64,000 nucleotides of DNA from Brasenia schreberi (Eukaryota; Streptophyta; Magnoliopsida; Nymphaeales; Cabombaceae), in contig JAYKKT010000048.1 of assembly GCA_036023115.1 (NCBI GenBank), positions 4,364,001 through 4,428,000 on the forward strand, given 5' to 3'. A model generated the notes under the pieces. That model had not been told where the DNA came from, ran no database searches, and saw nothing but the letters and a program-made list of their open reading frames with translations. The position numbers and the translations under genes were made by a program. How positions within the stretch are numbered: the first letter of the stretch is position 1; each line of letters starts with the position of its first letter. Below, one piece after another: positions 10,594 to 23,262 of this stretch.

Positions 10594-10940
10594 GTAGGTA
10601 ATTGTAGCTCATATGATGGTTTTAGAAGATCAAAAAGATATTTTTAAAATTGATCTCCTTTTATGATGGACTTAAAGGGTTTGACATTAATAGTAGTCTT
10701 AATAGAAGTCTTATATACCAAAATTGCATCATGGGGCTTCTTATGTCAAACTTGACCTTGACTATTGATTTTCTTGATAATGCTAATATGGGTCTTATTG
10801 GTTTCCTCTACTTGCCTGTTACCTTGAGTAGTAGGATGATGAGAAATCTTAGGTGATATCAAGAGTACAAACCTATTCTCATTCTTAAAATGGATCTCAT
10901 TATTACAAAAAATGTATCGAGGAATGCTTAAATGACACAT
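10594..10940 (-). pseudogene. integrase remnant of relict E
   Basis: Read on the minus strand, this stretch gives an F-K-N-E segment after C-N-N (the Asp of the D-N-G motif has become Asn), then S-H-H, Q-G-N-R-Q-V-E-E-T-N-K-T with the catalytic Glu position retained, and then a segment like the W-H-E-K-L-D-E-A-L-W-A-Y-R-T-S-I-R-T-P-T region in decayed form. It aligns in order with the integrase core of A, B and C. The remnant ends abruptly where A's LTR begins, so A inserted into it. Confidence 0.72.
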
Positions 10941-13127
10941 GATATTTTCCTTAGTGTGGCGTGTGGATAAAACTTTAATTTCTCAAGGAAAACCTTGATA
11001 GCATAAAATAAGGATAAACTATCATCGACACACAACACTAAATGTAGTAGATTGAGTGAAGGTAGGTTAGTGAATGGACTCATCCCTAACATGATGAATG
11101 AGACCAGGAATGACTACTTATTTATTATAAGTTGTCTTGATGTTGTATATTTGTGAAGGAACCAATCCAACTATTAGACTAGACTCCATAAGATATCGTA
11201 ATATAGTGAGAAACAATCGTATTTCACCTACCAAACTCTACCAACTTAGTTTATGACTAAGAGGGAATGATTGAATACTTATACAAGAGAGTAGGAGATG
11301 ACCTAGCATAGAGAGTCGAAGGACACCTCCTAAGGCTAGCTCATGGACAAATAAGTACAAAAGTAGGAAAAACATAGGGAGTTGAAGGAGAGAGGAAATC
11401 AATAAATACTCCTTTAGTCAGTCAAAGTTGTTGGTTGACAATATCCAATTTGAAGTAATGATTCTAGAGTAAATGAAGTGATTCACATCTTATGGCTAAG
11501 TTAGAAAAAAACACCATATTACCTATAGTTAGACCTTAGAAACTTCTAAGTTCGAACACAGAGGGTGGTAGCAGGTTGACAATGACTTGAATCTTAGAGA
11601 GATTGGCCTATGAATGCTCATATGAATTGTAAAGTTTACACAACTTTACATCTAAAACATGTCTAAAAGGATTCAACTTTAGCTTATGGTAGAAGTTGGG
11701 ACAGTAACCCTAGGTATAGGTCTCTTTCTTTGGATTTCGTTAAGATATCATCCATGTTGACGTTCATGCATTCATGAATCTTATTGTGGCAAGGTGGATG
11801 ACTGGAGTCTATGACTAGGTGGTGGAGTGGCAAGGTGATAATCAAAAGAGGTATATCCTAAAGATGATGAGTAACCTCCAAAAAACAATCTAGAATGCAC
11901 AAAGTCTCTAAAGAGTAGTGTTGAAGATGGTGGATATTACAAAATATAGCTTGGAGAGGAAGGTAAAGATCTAACAATATTGCAAAGACATACGACTCTT
12001 TGGAGTACAATTTAGAGAAGATAAAGGTATAAGTTTTAGAAAATATTTTGTTGATAACGAAGGGGAAAATGTCTACATGAATGGGCATGAATGGTGCTAT
12101 GACTTGGGACACAAAGGGTTATACTCGATAGACTAGGCATTCAAAAAGAACAATGGAGGTGTGAGTACCCGTCGGTATATACCTATGTGGGATATATTAG
12201 GGGGCTCTAGAGGTGGACTCTCAAATGGAAAAGATGGCTGAGAAATGAAGGAAACAAAGGATCTTAACTCAGGTGTAGGACCTTTGGCATAGCACATGGT
12301 TATTTGGTCTTGTTATGTTAAAGGAAATGGTCTTTAAATATACTTTGGTTTGGTTTCTTTCAATGAACTCAGGATCATTTGGAGACTACTAGTTTCTTTT
12401 CATTAATTACGTCTTAAACCTTATAGTTTAGGAAGATACACTCTTTATATCATGGTTGAGTAGTTGGCGATACTGGCAATACAATTGGGATACTGCCCTT
12501 TTTGAATAAGATAAGGTAAAATTGGGAGAAGACAAAACAATTCTTATTCTAGAAGAACGCTTAGGATATTTGTGAATAGATGTTGAATCTACCGTCTAGG
12601 CTCCAAATTGGATTATGAAAAGTCCTTGTCTTAGGTATCCTCTTATCTAGGCTTCTAGGTTCATGCTTGGGAGAGCTCTAGGTTTCACCTTGGGAGGTTG
12701 AGTAGTGGACAACTAATTATGGTGGCTTGTCCAAGGTTCTCAGTCCTTGAATTTGTTTTGGTTATTGAAGAAGACCTAAGGTTTTTTGGTTTGTTTAGGT
12801 TTGACGAATTTGTTATAGACTTTGTTTTCAATGTTGGACTTGAACCAATAGCCATTTTAATAAATTGTTCAAAGGTTTTATGCATGCAAACATTGCTCAT
12901 TGGTAACTTTGAAAATTCTTGAGTTAGAGCATGATTGCCCATGTGTCTTTAGGCAATTGTTTAACTTATCCTACTAGAGCTCTCCACTAGGTTATGAATA
13001 TGGGCCTCCACACCCTTTCATTGCTTGGTGTTGATTAGAGTGCTTATGGTGGGAGCTACTTCTATGTTGGATATGAATATTTTCATAACGGTAAGACTAT
13101 GTGTATAAGCATTCAAAATTGATTAAG

Positions 13128-13520
13128 GTCTTGTTGACCATTCACCTAGAGGCTTCTCCTTTAAGGCTATAAGAGAGTTAGTAGATCCATTTGATACTTT
13201 TCTTCTTCATTTAATGGACTCTCTTGGTAAACAACTATAGGTTATAGTTGGGATTTCCATGGTCATCAAAGTGGCAAGGCTCTAGGATCTCACCATCACT
13301 ATTTGCCTCATAGCTTGGCATAAAGAAGTCCTTGATGTTATCATATCTTTACCTGCCCTTGTCTCCTTCCTTAGTAGTGAATCATCCATACAAACTACTT
13401 TTCATGCTTTTGTTGGTCTTCTTTAGCTGTTGTCTTCTAATGATCCTTCTCCCCTTGGGTTTGGAGTCCTTCATAGGTACATCTGCTTCTTTATCGGTCT
13501 CATTCACTTCATAATTGAAG
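13128..13520 (-). pseudogene. gag remnant of relict E
   Basis: On the minus strand a segment like Y-E-A-N-S-D-G-E-I is followed by a D-D-H-G-N-P block, L-F-T-K-R, then K-S-I-K-W-I-Y and Y-S-L-K-G-E-A-S. This matches in order the gag segments of B and C around their D-P-R-S-H-L and K-W-V-x-W-F motifs. Several stops interrupt it. The paralogous copy at 47873-49776 has lost the whole segment. Confidence 0.68.
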
Positions 13521-14676
13521 ATGTCCTTATCTGAAGTAGAATGATCCTCAACTACCTCCTTACCTTTCCTTTGATTGTACTAAAGATCGTTTTGTTCTTT
13601 CTAATGGTGTATGATCTTGTTGGTGACCTTCACTTGATTTCTCGCGAACCCTAGTTGAGCTGTAATGCCTCTTGAAGAAACCTTAGGTGTGAATACCGTT
13701 GATGGGATAGGTTATGACTTGGAGGGTTTATGAGTAGACGCGGTTGCATTGCCTTGTCAAGCTTAGGTTTGAGGAAATCGTGAGACAAGAACTTAGGTTT
13801 CTCCTTAAACCACATGTTGTAGGGTTAATTTGTGAAAGCCATATTTTTCTTTTCTTTTGGTCCTTTAATTTACACCAAATGTCAATCAAGCATTAGGAAT
13901 CCAAATGTTTGTGTATCCATAATGTAATCAAGAATACATAAGTATTGGCGTGTGTACATGCATGAGTATATCTAAGTGAGTGTCTAGTATGCAAGTGTGT
14001 TTTACACTTATCATACACCATGGGTAGAGATGCCAATTAAGATTTCCAATCAATTCAGCAAACAAATTAAGATCAATCAAGCAAATAATTTTGTAGACCT
14101 ACCGGTCCCACCGAGAGTGCTAAAAGGAAACTGTGCACACAGGTTGTTTTGCGGATCCATTGACTCATGACACGACTTCTTTAAGGTAAAGGAAAGTGTA
14201 AATTTATGTTTCAAGAAATTAACATTTGTATGCTCCTTTTTGGATTGTGGGCTCTTTTACGATTTTTAGTGAAGATCTTCTTGTCCTCCTTAACAAGATC
14301 AACCTCCATGTGCTACCAATTGCTTCCTTGAAGACCATATATTTCCTATACACTTGATCCAAATGTGAGCTCAAAAGTGCTCTCTATTGTACTCAATGGG
14401 TAAGATGTGAGGGTAGAAATGGTTAAGTTCAAGTTTGATATGGATCAACCAAGAGTAACACACTACACTAGTACAACTGGTTAAAGACCAACTATGGAAG
14501 GTTAGGTGGACAGGTAGGCTAAGAGTGGGATTTAGATTGAAGGTACCTTCTAGTTGTTGAGATCGCAAAGGAGCTCATTGGTTTTAGGTCCTTGGTGAGT
14601 GGTGGAGGTATTGGCCATCGGGACAGATTTCCTAATGATTTTAGTTGCCTATAGGTTCGCAAGCTAGGTGGCCTAG

Positions 14677-17212
14677 TGTAAATACCCAAAAAAATTGTAA
14701 ATAATTTTTTTCAAAAAAACAAAGCATTTCAAAATTCAAAATTTGATTACAATCCCCTAATTTTCAAAATGGTTTAAAAGTTTGATGTTATTCAAAATAA
14801 AAATTTCAGAAGGAAATGATTTGAAATATTGAAATCTTATCTAAAAATGGATCAAGCAAGAAATAACTAGAAGCAGAAAGGAACGAATCGCCCGTAAAAG
14901 GTGGATAAGGAAACTACCAAGAAAGGCAACCAGATCAAGCATACAAATCAAGCTCAATTTAGGGTAAGGTTGTAAGCCAAAACCCATCCAAGGTCAAGTA
15001 AAGCTCAATCCAATTCAAGTTCCAGTCAGGTGGTTGCACCAATGTAGCCCAAGTCATCATTGATTATATTCATCCAAGATAATCAAGTTCAATATCAAGG
15101 CGTGTGTCCAGTCAAAGTAATTCAAAATAAGGCCAAAACAATGACCAAGAGGCTAAGACAAAGACCATACTCACGCACCAAATAAAGATCAATCAAGAAG
15201 CTGCACTTGCACCCGATCATGTCATTTCACAAAATTGGACTAGAGTCAAGCTCAAGGTGATCAAGTCACGAGCTGGCCAATGAAGGATCAATGCTAACAC
15301 CAAAGCGAGAATTGGATGGCTAAGTCAAGGACTCATCCATACCTAAAGGCGGGCTGCACTTAACTAAGTCATGATAGGTCACTGCTAGCTAAGTCACGCA
15401 TGGCTCAACCAAAAGAAGGCGGCGGGCTGAAGTGGCTCGATTGCACCACAACTTGGGCTGCACCTAGGCCCTTTGACCAAGAAGGGGACCACCATGAGCC
15501 CCATGTGCACCCATGTGCATCCATGTGACCAGCAACCTCTCTCGGATTAGATCAAACTTGAGCTAAACGACATCCATGCCCAATTCGTGGAAGTCCATAG
15601 ACCCCTCTAAAGACTTTCCGTGAAGGCTATAAATAGAGACCTTGGGGGACTGGTTCCAGGGAGGAAAAATCAAGAGAGATCCCAAGAAATTGAGAGAGAG
15701 ACAAAGGAGGAAAGGAAGAACGAGGAGATCGTCCAAGAGTGGAGGTGCTGCCCCCAAAATCGCCGGCCCAATCCAAGCATTCCAAGCCGCCATTCAAGGT
15801 CTATTCCTTCCCTTCTCTTCTTCTTTACTTCTTTAATTTTATTCAAATCAAGTTGTAATTAAGGAGCAATTGGATCCAAAACATTGTAATATTTGAGATG
15901 AAGTGCTACCAAAATTCATCCAAGAGCATTTATAAGATCATCTATCACTTCTTCGATTCGTGGTTGTTTCTACCTCAATATATATTGTACACCATCTCTT
16001 ATATGCTTAAGCTATATTAATTTCCTTTGATTATTTCACTTCCTCCCTAATAAAATATGAATACATAAAGGGGGATTAACATCCAAGTTTTACATGCAAT
16101 GATATGAGTATGTAAATCACTCTTAATGTGGATTAAATGTCCATAAGATTATGTAGGGGCATGTAAGGATTTATGATTGAATATATATCAAAGAGAGTTA
16201 TCCTCCTCGAGAGGGATGACACAACATTTTATATGTAGATGAGCTACCTCCCCAAACAGACAAAAATTCTCAATAAAAGTTTCTTTAGATGATCACTAAA
16301 CCATATTCATTAGACTCATAAACAGAAAATTCTGTTTTCAACATTCTGCATCTGTATGATTATTGAATTTTCCAACCTCTATCTGTGAACCAAAAATTCA
16401 TAAAACCGGTTCACACCTTATTGACACACTAATCAGTCCACCATAAAATTTTCAGGAATTTTAGGATCGGGTAAGGTCTTGAATAAAATTGAGAAATTCG
16501 AATAAAAATCAAGACAAAATCTGACTGCACAGCATATCCTACAATAGAATCTGGGTAAAATTCCCTTAACTCTATCTGTAATGATAAAAAAACCTTTAAA
16601 ATAGTTTTGTTAGAAAATTGATTCACATAGCTTTCCAACTTTTATAAAATTTCAACACCTACATGTAGAGATACAAACATTTCTTTAAGTCTCTCTATTT
16701 CTTTTACAGGGTCAGTCCCCAATTGTAAGGTTGGGAACTTCACTGATTTAATTCTTGAACATTCATACTCAGATCCAAAAACCAAAATGAAAATATCCCA
16801 ATAAATTTCACACCTGGACCTATCTCAAGTAAAATTTTCAGGATTTTTGGAGATTTACAAAATACCAAAAAAATTAGGAACGTTTGTTGCTAAAAACATA
16901 CTGGTTCTGTTTTTCAGAACTAAACTTAAATTTTTGTCAAGAGAAAGATTACATGATTTTGGAAAGTCTTTTTAATTGAAAACTTGTTTCAAAAATATAT
17001 CGGATCCCACGACAATTTTCCAAGCATGTAGACAAACCCTTGAGCATTGGTTTAAGAAGGCCTACGGCGAAAAGAATTCACTTGCCCACATTCTCCAAAG
17101 AAGTCAGAATACAATTTTGCTAGTTTTAGAAAACTTGATATTATGCTCGCACTTTGTTTGGTAAATTCGATTTCTAGTCGATCCATAGACTAGGAACTTA
17201 TTTACATCAACA
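14677..17212 (+). repeat. Solo LTR (2536 bp) in relict E
   Basis: It begins TGTAAATACCC and ends CA, and is flanked by the 5-bp target duplication CCTAG at 14672-14676 and 17213-17217. The uninterrupted site, with a single CCTAG, is present in the second E copy at 49488-49492. No internal retroelement sequence or polypurine tract remains, so it is a solo LTR left by LTR-LTR recombination. It resembles the D LTRs: TATA box at 15628, purine-rich leader, and an ATTGTAATATTTGAGATGAAG block near 15883. The conserved U5 hairpin is at 17039-17056. Confidence 0.93.
15628..15636 (+). promoter_or_regulatory. TATA box of solo LTR
   Basis: TATAAATAG is followed by a purine-rich leader, as in the D LTRs at 26511 and 32937. 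Confidence 0.65.
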
Positions 17213-17280
17213 CCTAGAAAGATTAAGCCAAAATGGAGCAGCCGTTGGGACAGATTTTTGGGTTGACCAAATATGGAACA

Positions 17281-17540
17281 AGGTAGTGAGAAGCACTATG
17301 CACATTCAAATGAATGCTACATGAACAATAAAGGTGATCACTACTTGAATTCCTCAAATGTATAAAGTGCAAGAACCTATAGTGTCAACTTCAAAATGTA
17401 TCTCTAAGTGAGGCAGTGAGAAGCACTATGCACATTCAAATTAATGCTACATAATCAATAAAGGTGATCACTACTAGAAATCCTCAAATATATCAAGTGC
17501 AAGAACCTATAGTGTCAACTTCAAAATGTATCTCTAAGTG
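17281..17540. repeat. Tandem duplication, two 130-bp units
   Basis: Units 17281-17410 and 17411-17540 are near-identical, each opening AGG(T/C)AGTGAGAAGCACTATG. The second E copy (49556-49680) has only one unit, so the duplication arose in this copy. Confidence 0.9.
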
Positions 17541-18442
17541 TATCAAATGTATGCCAAATGAATAACCAAAAGTGTGCAAGAACAAATTCTTGCCATCCTA
17601 ATAATATGAATAAAATAAAAGTACAGGATGCACAAATCAAATGCAAACTTGCCAAGGATGGGTTGCAATCAGTAAGATGGGGCCACGATGCTTCAATGCA
17701 ATTGTGTTAATGCAACTGAGAAACTAAAGATGAATCCTACAAAGTTTTAAGCAAAAATTTGATACTGATGATTAGATGTTATGCAATGCTAATGAGCACA
17801 AATGCAGTTTGTATGCAACAATGCTAATGGATGTGTTGACGAAAAGGTAGCAAGGCTGAATGGTGGCATCTAGCCTTGATTCAAATCAGTTCAGCATTTA
17901 ATGAGCCCACGTCTAGTTATGTGAACCCCATGTGTAACTAAGTCCCAACTGAACCATTTATACAATTGAATAATTTTAAATTAATACATATGCACATTTG
18001 ATTTAACTTTGATGTAGGTTGTCATAATTCATTTGATTAAGACTTTGTGTTTGGTTGAGTCAACTTGAATTTCAAGGTTGCTGGATCCAAATGAGTGAAG
18101 TCGTCCACCATAAGTATCTTGTAAAGCTTATGATCGTGTACCACGTAAAATGCTTAATGTTGGTCGACTCAATCATGAAGAGCATGAACCCCGAATCATC
18201 AAATTTTGAGTGTTTACAGATTCCTAACCATGTAGGACTTTATCAACACATATCTCTAGGAACCTTATATTTGACTTGGATATAATCATATGAGTTCCAG
18301 GTGGAATATAAAGTGAACTTGTCCTACATAAATCAAATGGAAATATTAATAAACTCCTACATACATGAACTTGACCAAGAAGTTATGACATGGTAACTTA
18401 AGACTCACCAAGTAATTATTGATTAACTATGGTAACTCTGAG
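17541..18442. other. Intergenic, nothing recognised
   Basis: AT-rich sequence without a long open frame, LTR end or obvious repeat. The short plus-strand frame at 18055-18285 has no recognisable motif. Confidence 0.5.
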
Positions 18443-18837
18443 TTATTGTGGCAACATGAAAATCACTACAGGTAAGTTCTGTTTCTTCTCCGTGTTCTCA
18501 CGTGCCATGTCATCTGCTAGTTCAACAAAGACTTTCATTTTTCTAGGAAAGACTCCAAAATACATTGTATCCCTTGGAATCATCCCTAGTTTGGACATCA
18601 CCTCTAATATGTGCATTGTGGCTTCTTGAGTTTCATTGATCTTGATTTGAATTTTTTTGACTTGATCAAAATTCAGACTGGGCCATCTTTCAATTGGGTG
18701 GGCTTTGTGGGTCAAAACAAGTCCATCATACTTCCCTTGTGTTGGTTCTCTAACAAACATCTATGCATTCTTCCAGCCTATTAGTGAAGTACACAACTCA
18801 GTCGTAAAAACAATCTAATAATTCTCTCCCAGTTGGT
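18443..18837 (-). pseudogene. Unrecognised broken coding fragment
   Basis: A minus-strand frame of 105 codons (18443-18760) has a protein-like composition, rich in charged residues with regular hydrophobic spacing (for example D-Q-V-K-K-I-Q-I-K-I-N-E-T, then M-S-K-L-G-M-I-P-R-D). The same frame continues upstream to about 18837 through two TAG codons, with segments F-T-T-E-L-C and I-G-W-K-N-A just before the first Met, which suggests a longer protein broken by nonsense mutations. I do not recognise the family; a gag-like or transposon-derived protein is possible. No neighbour supports a function. An exon of a real gene cannot be excluded, but no splice sites are convincing. Confidence 0.4.
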
Positions 18838-18860
18838 TAGATCACAGGTGCGATGATTTA

Positions 18861-19921
18861 CTTGACATTCGAGGTTCCGGTTGAAATCCTGAATGGAGCT
18901 TCTTAGGTAGGAGCTCATCGACCATTATTGACACTTCTCAAAATCAAGTTTGGAATGAATACAATTCCAAAATGATAAGGCATTCTTTTTATCCAAAATA
19001 TACTTTTGTTGTGCAACTGCTGCTTACCCGGACTAGACGATCACTGCCTCAACCGCCTTACACCACCGCTAACCATTCTCTACTTCCTTTCCACATCACA
19101 ACCCACCACTAGAACCACTTTTATTGTAGGTGCCTTTCACAGATGCTGCCAAACGTTGCCAAAATTGCAAAAGTCGGGAGAGATATCTGCCTCCGATGCA
19201 TGCTGCAAAATTATTTCGAGTTGGGGGATTCGCTCAAACAGTAATAAATGGTGTTATATGGAGTTTCGTATCGTACGGAAGCACCTTTCGGTTATGAACA
19301 GTAATTATATGACCAATCCAATGTCGACGGATGATTTTTTACTCTGTTAATTATCGAAGAAACCTCCCTTTTGCAGCTTCGGGCCCTAATTGTCGACGTA
19401 AAGCTTGTCCAGACAAATGGTATAGGGCCGCGCGAGGGCTAATCTCCCACTGCTTTTTTCATCAATGAAAGCAAGCTACGTAAAACAATCAGAATTTCAC
19501 CTTTAGTGCATAATTACATGATTTTTTTTACTTACATGCGGTATGACTCAGAACAAACACAATGACGACAAAACCTCCATGAATCATGCCCAACTTTACT
19601 CAGATCAAACACAATGATGACAAAACATTCATGAATCATGCCCCACTTTACTCCGGTTAATAATGAAAAGCTTCCACTTAATATATACCACGTCTAGGAA
19701 GCACAAAATATGAGAGAGAAAGAGAATGCTGTTTATATCTGCTACATATTTAAAGGAAAGAAATCGCTGTCACTGAAAATCGTGATACCAACAGTAGCAG
19801 CATTTCATCATGTGATCATGCTCTGTGCAAGAGTTCCCTGGATCCTAATAGTCGTAAGTAAAAGGAAATAAAGGCCGTATAAACAAGAAATTAGCAGCAA
19901 AAGGACTACAGCGACACATTC
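18861..19921. other. Intergenic region downstream of the ERF gene
   Basis: This region holds the likely 3' flank of the ERF gene (read leftwards from 19921). A short direct repeat of about 65 bp occurs at 19539-19665 (ATGACxxCAAAAC and ATGAATCATGCCC elements appear twice). A 114-codon plus-strand frame at 19006-19350 shows no family motif and is not called. I could not pick a clear AATAAA signal for the ERF transcript. Confidence 0.45.
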
Positions 19922-20920
19922 TCAAAAGTGTGACGAACCAAGGTCATAGAAACCATCAGTGAATGCAGGGATCGACTGATTGAAACAATCTGGCATGCAC
20001 CCAAGAAAAGAATGAGTCTGTATCATCTGTGGGCTTAGCAATCCGAGGAACTCTTCATCCACCATCTCAACACTAGCATTCCCCTCGGATTGTCTTTCTT
20101 CCAAAGGTGGAAGCAGGAACCTCTCCATTTCTCCCCATAATCCCTGCCCAATAAACTCATCAAGATTAATAATGCCATTACTAATATAATCATTACTGAC
20201 GTCCTCAATATCAAGGATCCCACAATCTTGGTTGTTGAGAAATTTATCACTCTTTGTAGCCTCAGAGCTGCAGTTTGCGTTGATGGATAAAGATGTATTT
20301 GCTGTTTTGATTGACATCTCAAAATCGGTGGCTTGGATTATGTTGCCTAAATAACCAGATGATCCAGAACTAAAGGCTAAGATTGCGTCATCTGTGGATC
20401 CAAGGGGCTGTGTTGATGAATAGATAATGGTTTGATCAGAAGGTATTAATGAGTGTTGGGAGTTTTCATGGTTGTGAAATATAGTGTTGTTATTATAGGG
20501 TACAGTTTGGATGTTGAGGGTAGGAGGAATGGGAAGAGATGGTGAAACGATAGATGCAGTCAGCGGTTTAGGGCTACTGAGAAAGGGTTTGGTGTCAGAG
20601 TACATGAAGTTGGTTTTGGCCTGTGTGCCCTTAATGGAAAGGGCAGCCCTATCATAGGCAAGGGCAGCCTCATGGGCAGTGTCAAAAGTGCCAAGCCAGT
20701 GCCTTTCCTTGGTTGTAGGGTCCCTGATCTCTGCAGCATACCTTCCCCACGGCCTTCTCCTGACCCCAAGAAATCTTCCTGGCTCATTTTGCTTCTTTTT
20801 TCCCCTCCTTTCATGCACGGATGAAGATGGGTTTGCTCCTTGGCTGAAGGATAGAATCTGGGTTGCTGTGTAAATTCTTGATCCCATGTTTGTATGATTC
20901 ATGTCCATTGTTTCGGACAC
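19922..20920 (-). CDS. AP2/ERF transcription factor, LEP/FZP/BD1-like
   Basis: Intact intronless frame of 332 residues. A single AP2/ERF DNA-binding domain spans about residues 49-107. It has the [13 protein letters not shown] block with the Ala and Asp that distinguish ERF from DREB proteins, then the H-W-L-G-T-F-D-T-A segment and the closing K-T-N-F-M-Y. A basic stretch R-R-G-K-K-K (38-43) could be a nuclear signal. The rest is Ser/Asn-rich with an acidic C-terminal half (about 228-300) suited to activation. The E-P-G-R-F-L-G start and the [12 protein letters not shown] run are what I know from Arabidopsis LEAFY PETIOLE and grass FZP/BD1, regulators of leaf and spikelet meristem identity; that orthology is inferred. 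The start at 20920 leaves a full N-terminus; an in-frame Met lies at residue 5. A TATA-like box lies about 130 bp upstream. It is the only intact cellular gene in the window. Confidence 0.95.
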   Translation of the reverse strand: MSETMDMNHTNMGSRIYTATQILSFSQGANPSSSVHERRGKKKQNEPGRFLGVRRRPWGRYAAEIRDPTTKERHWLGTFDTAHEAALAYDRAALSIKGTQAKTNFMYSDTKPFLSSPKPLTASIVSPSLPIPPTLNIQTVPYNNNTIFHNHENSQHSLIPSDQTIIYSSTQPLGSTDDAILAFSSGSSGYLGNIIQATDFEMSIKTANTSLSINANCSSEATKSDKFLNNQDCGILDIEDVSNDYISNGIINLDEFIGQGLWGEMERFLLPPLEERQSEGNASVEMVDEEFLGLLSPQMIQTHSFLGCMPDCFNQSIPAFTDGFYDLGSSHF

Positions 20921-21047
20921 CGAACGAAATGGTTATGGGATACTGTAATTGAAACGAACAAAAATGAGGACAGAAGAGAGTGAGAAAGAGAGAATGCGTG
21001 TTCGAAGTAAGGGGGGAGAGACGATAGAGAATTTGGAGTAGGGGGTG

Positions 21048-21055
21048 TTTAAATA
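21048..21055 (-). promoter_or_regulatory. TATA-like box of the ERF gene
   Basis: Read on the minus strand the sequence is TATTTAAA, about 130 bp before the ATG. Between the two lies a CT-rich stretch (20970-21010, minus), common in plant 5' leaders. Confidence 0.55.
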
Positions 21056-21119
21056 GTAGAACTGAAGTTTGAGCAACAGTGGAAAGGACACTTTAGATGG
21101 GAAGGAGCAGGATGTCATG

Positions 21120-23195
21120 GAGCGTGCTGACTGTTCTTTAATTGGTTTTTCCCTTCTTATCCTCCAAACAAATAAATAAATACTGTTTATATTTATATTA
21201 ACATATATGTGCGTGTGTGTTCAGGATTCCGCCTGGCTTGCCATATTTACTGTGGTGTGCTTTGGAGGCGAACTGAATTTGAAGTGAAATTAATATCTGA
21301 AGGACAGTCACTAGGAAACTTGGTTTTATTAGCATTTTTTGCATGTTAGTTTCACACGTCCATTCTTATTTTCATACTTGAATAATGCATGAAGATTTCC
21401 TTTATTTCTTTCTCTTGCCCTCAATTAATTCTCTAACTTATCCTAAGCGTAAAAATTCCTAGTTAAGATTTCTCTAATATAATGGATACCATTATTATTT
21501 CTGATATAAACGACTGATATTTTCTTTCTTCTCATTCAAGAGAGGGAGTTATCTAGCGCCACTCGGCCTAAAAAAGAGCCGCAGATCGTCACTTCTTGTA
21601 CTGGTAGTGATTAAGAGAGAAGAAGCTTTAGCAGTAAAGGTGTTGTCCATAGAGTAAAAAGAACCATCGCTCTAGTAATAGTAATGGCATTATTTACTGT
21701 AACATACATTATATACTTGTGTGCTTTAATTAATACACATTAATATGCTGGCATTTGTATATGTTTAGAGATAATCATGACCGTATTCTTTCTCTTCGTT
21801 TGGCATTTTTACTTACAAAACCAAGCCCTTTTTAAGAAAAGTGGGTCACTTACTTGGATTCTCACCCACTGTTGATGGTTTCCTTTCGATAGTATCTTGC
21901 GCTTTGTAATTCTTTCAAAATCTTGAATTTCCATGATTTTAACAATATTATTCTATGTAAAGGAATAATCGGACAAAGAAATTCATTTACCGTGGTAATT
22001 AAGTTTCCAACATAAGTGCCAATTAGATCATTGCCGTCAAATCTTTGTCCCAATTAGGTTGTCCGCATACAAGCTCAGCCTAGGTCCCTTCCTCTAAACT
22101 CGTGCTCAAGCGCATTGCTTGGGATACTCCCTACCGATAGCATCACCCTAGGAGAATTAATGAGCCATCAGGCATGTAATACAATTGTATGCAGTGATAT
22201 GGATAAGGAATCAGTTTGAGCTTTCTTTATACAAAATGTAATGTAAACAAAGCATGCTAATATTGGGATTTGATTTCAACTAATTGAACGCTGACGGGTA
22301 AACACTCCATGAAACAGTACAAACACAACACTACTCTCCCTCCCTCTCTCTCTCTCTCTCTCTTCTCACTGTAGTTACGCGTCTTGATCCAGTAATTTAA
22401 TTGATCTTTTAATTGTCAAACCCAAATTTCAACGTAAAATAAGAGGCCCCATGTGCTCCATTCATCGAAGCAATACAAATTTGGTGGAATTTATGCAGTG
22501 CTGCTTTATTCCAAGGAATTAACAATGGAGTAGGTGGGATAGTCTCTAAGTAGCTAGGAAATATAAGATGTGCTTACCCTAAAGCTTAGCTCATGTTGCA
22601 CTTAGTCACGATTCACAAGATGGAGAGAGAGAGCTGGGAAGAACATATTAAGAGTCGAACATGCGTTTAGAGCCAAATTCAATCATTAAAGTGGTTGTCT
22701 TTGATTTGGAGGCAATAGTGATAGCTCCACGACTTGTCTGTCACAAGGCCGGGGAGCATTCACACACCCCCAAAAATCATAAGGCCACATTTTTTTTATT
22801 TATCTCACTTCTTGAGGATCATGAAAGTCTTCCTTTTTTATTTTCATTGCTCAGAAATCCATGAGATATTAGCTTCCAAATCCTCAAAACACAGACGGGC
22901 GGACACACACAGAGCATAGGCAGTTAGCATTGCCTGTCATAGTTGGACAAACAAAGAATTGGATCAGGACATTTAAGTAATATTTGCATCTTTTGCTTTT
23001 TTGCTTTTTGGTTCAATGGGGAGGCCTAAGCTAGATGCACACCATGAGTATCAAACCCAAGACCTTCAACCTTGTGATCAACTCCTTACTCAGACGATCT
23101 AGTGCTCCTCGTGCAAGTGATATTAGCATTCAACTCTTTCCGTACAACACCACTGAAGTCTTTCCCTGCCTTGAAACATATAGACATGTACGTGC

Positions 23196-23262
<67 letters not shown>

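Larger units (their letters stand above)
10594..17540 (-). mobile_element. Relict Ty3-type element E, copy 1 (minus strand), interrupted
   Basis: Minus-strand remnants of integrase (10594-10940) and gag (13128-13520) lie in the order expected of a Ty3 element read right to left. Element A's LTR abuts the integrase remnant and a solo LTR interrupts the relict at 14677. Segments 11835-12593, 13777-14676 and 17213-17550 match a second copy at 47873-49700. Coding is full of stops and I cannot trace RT or protease between the two recognisable parts. The right boundary is uncertain: similarity to copy 2 stops near 17550, and no LTR of E itself is recognisable. Confidence 0.7.

Noticed and set aside
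11858..12112. 84-codon minus-strand frame in relict E (also 47828-48124)
   Set aside because: Shared by both E copies only because they are paralogous; I see no gag, RT or integrase motif and cannot assign it.
19006..19350. 114-codon frame downstream of the ERF gene
   Set aside because: No family motif, no neighbouring exon signals, and high Cys/Ser content typical of chance frames.
20560..20814. Frames overlapping the ERF gene on either strand
   Set aside because: Shadows of the AP2 domain coding sequence; the 332-residue frame accounts for the region.
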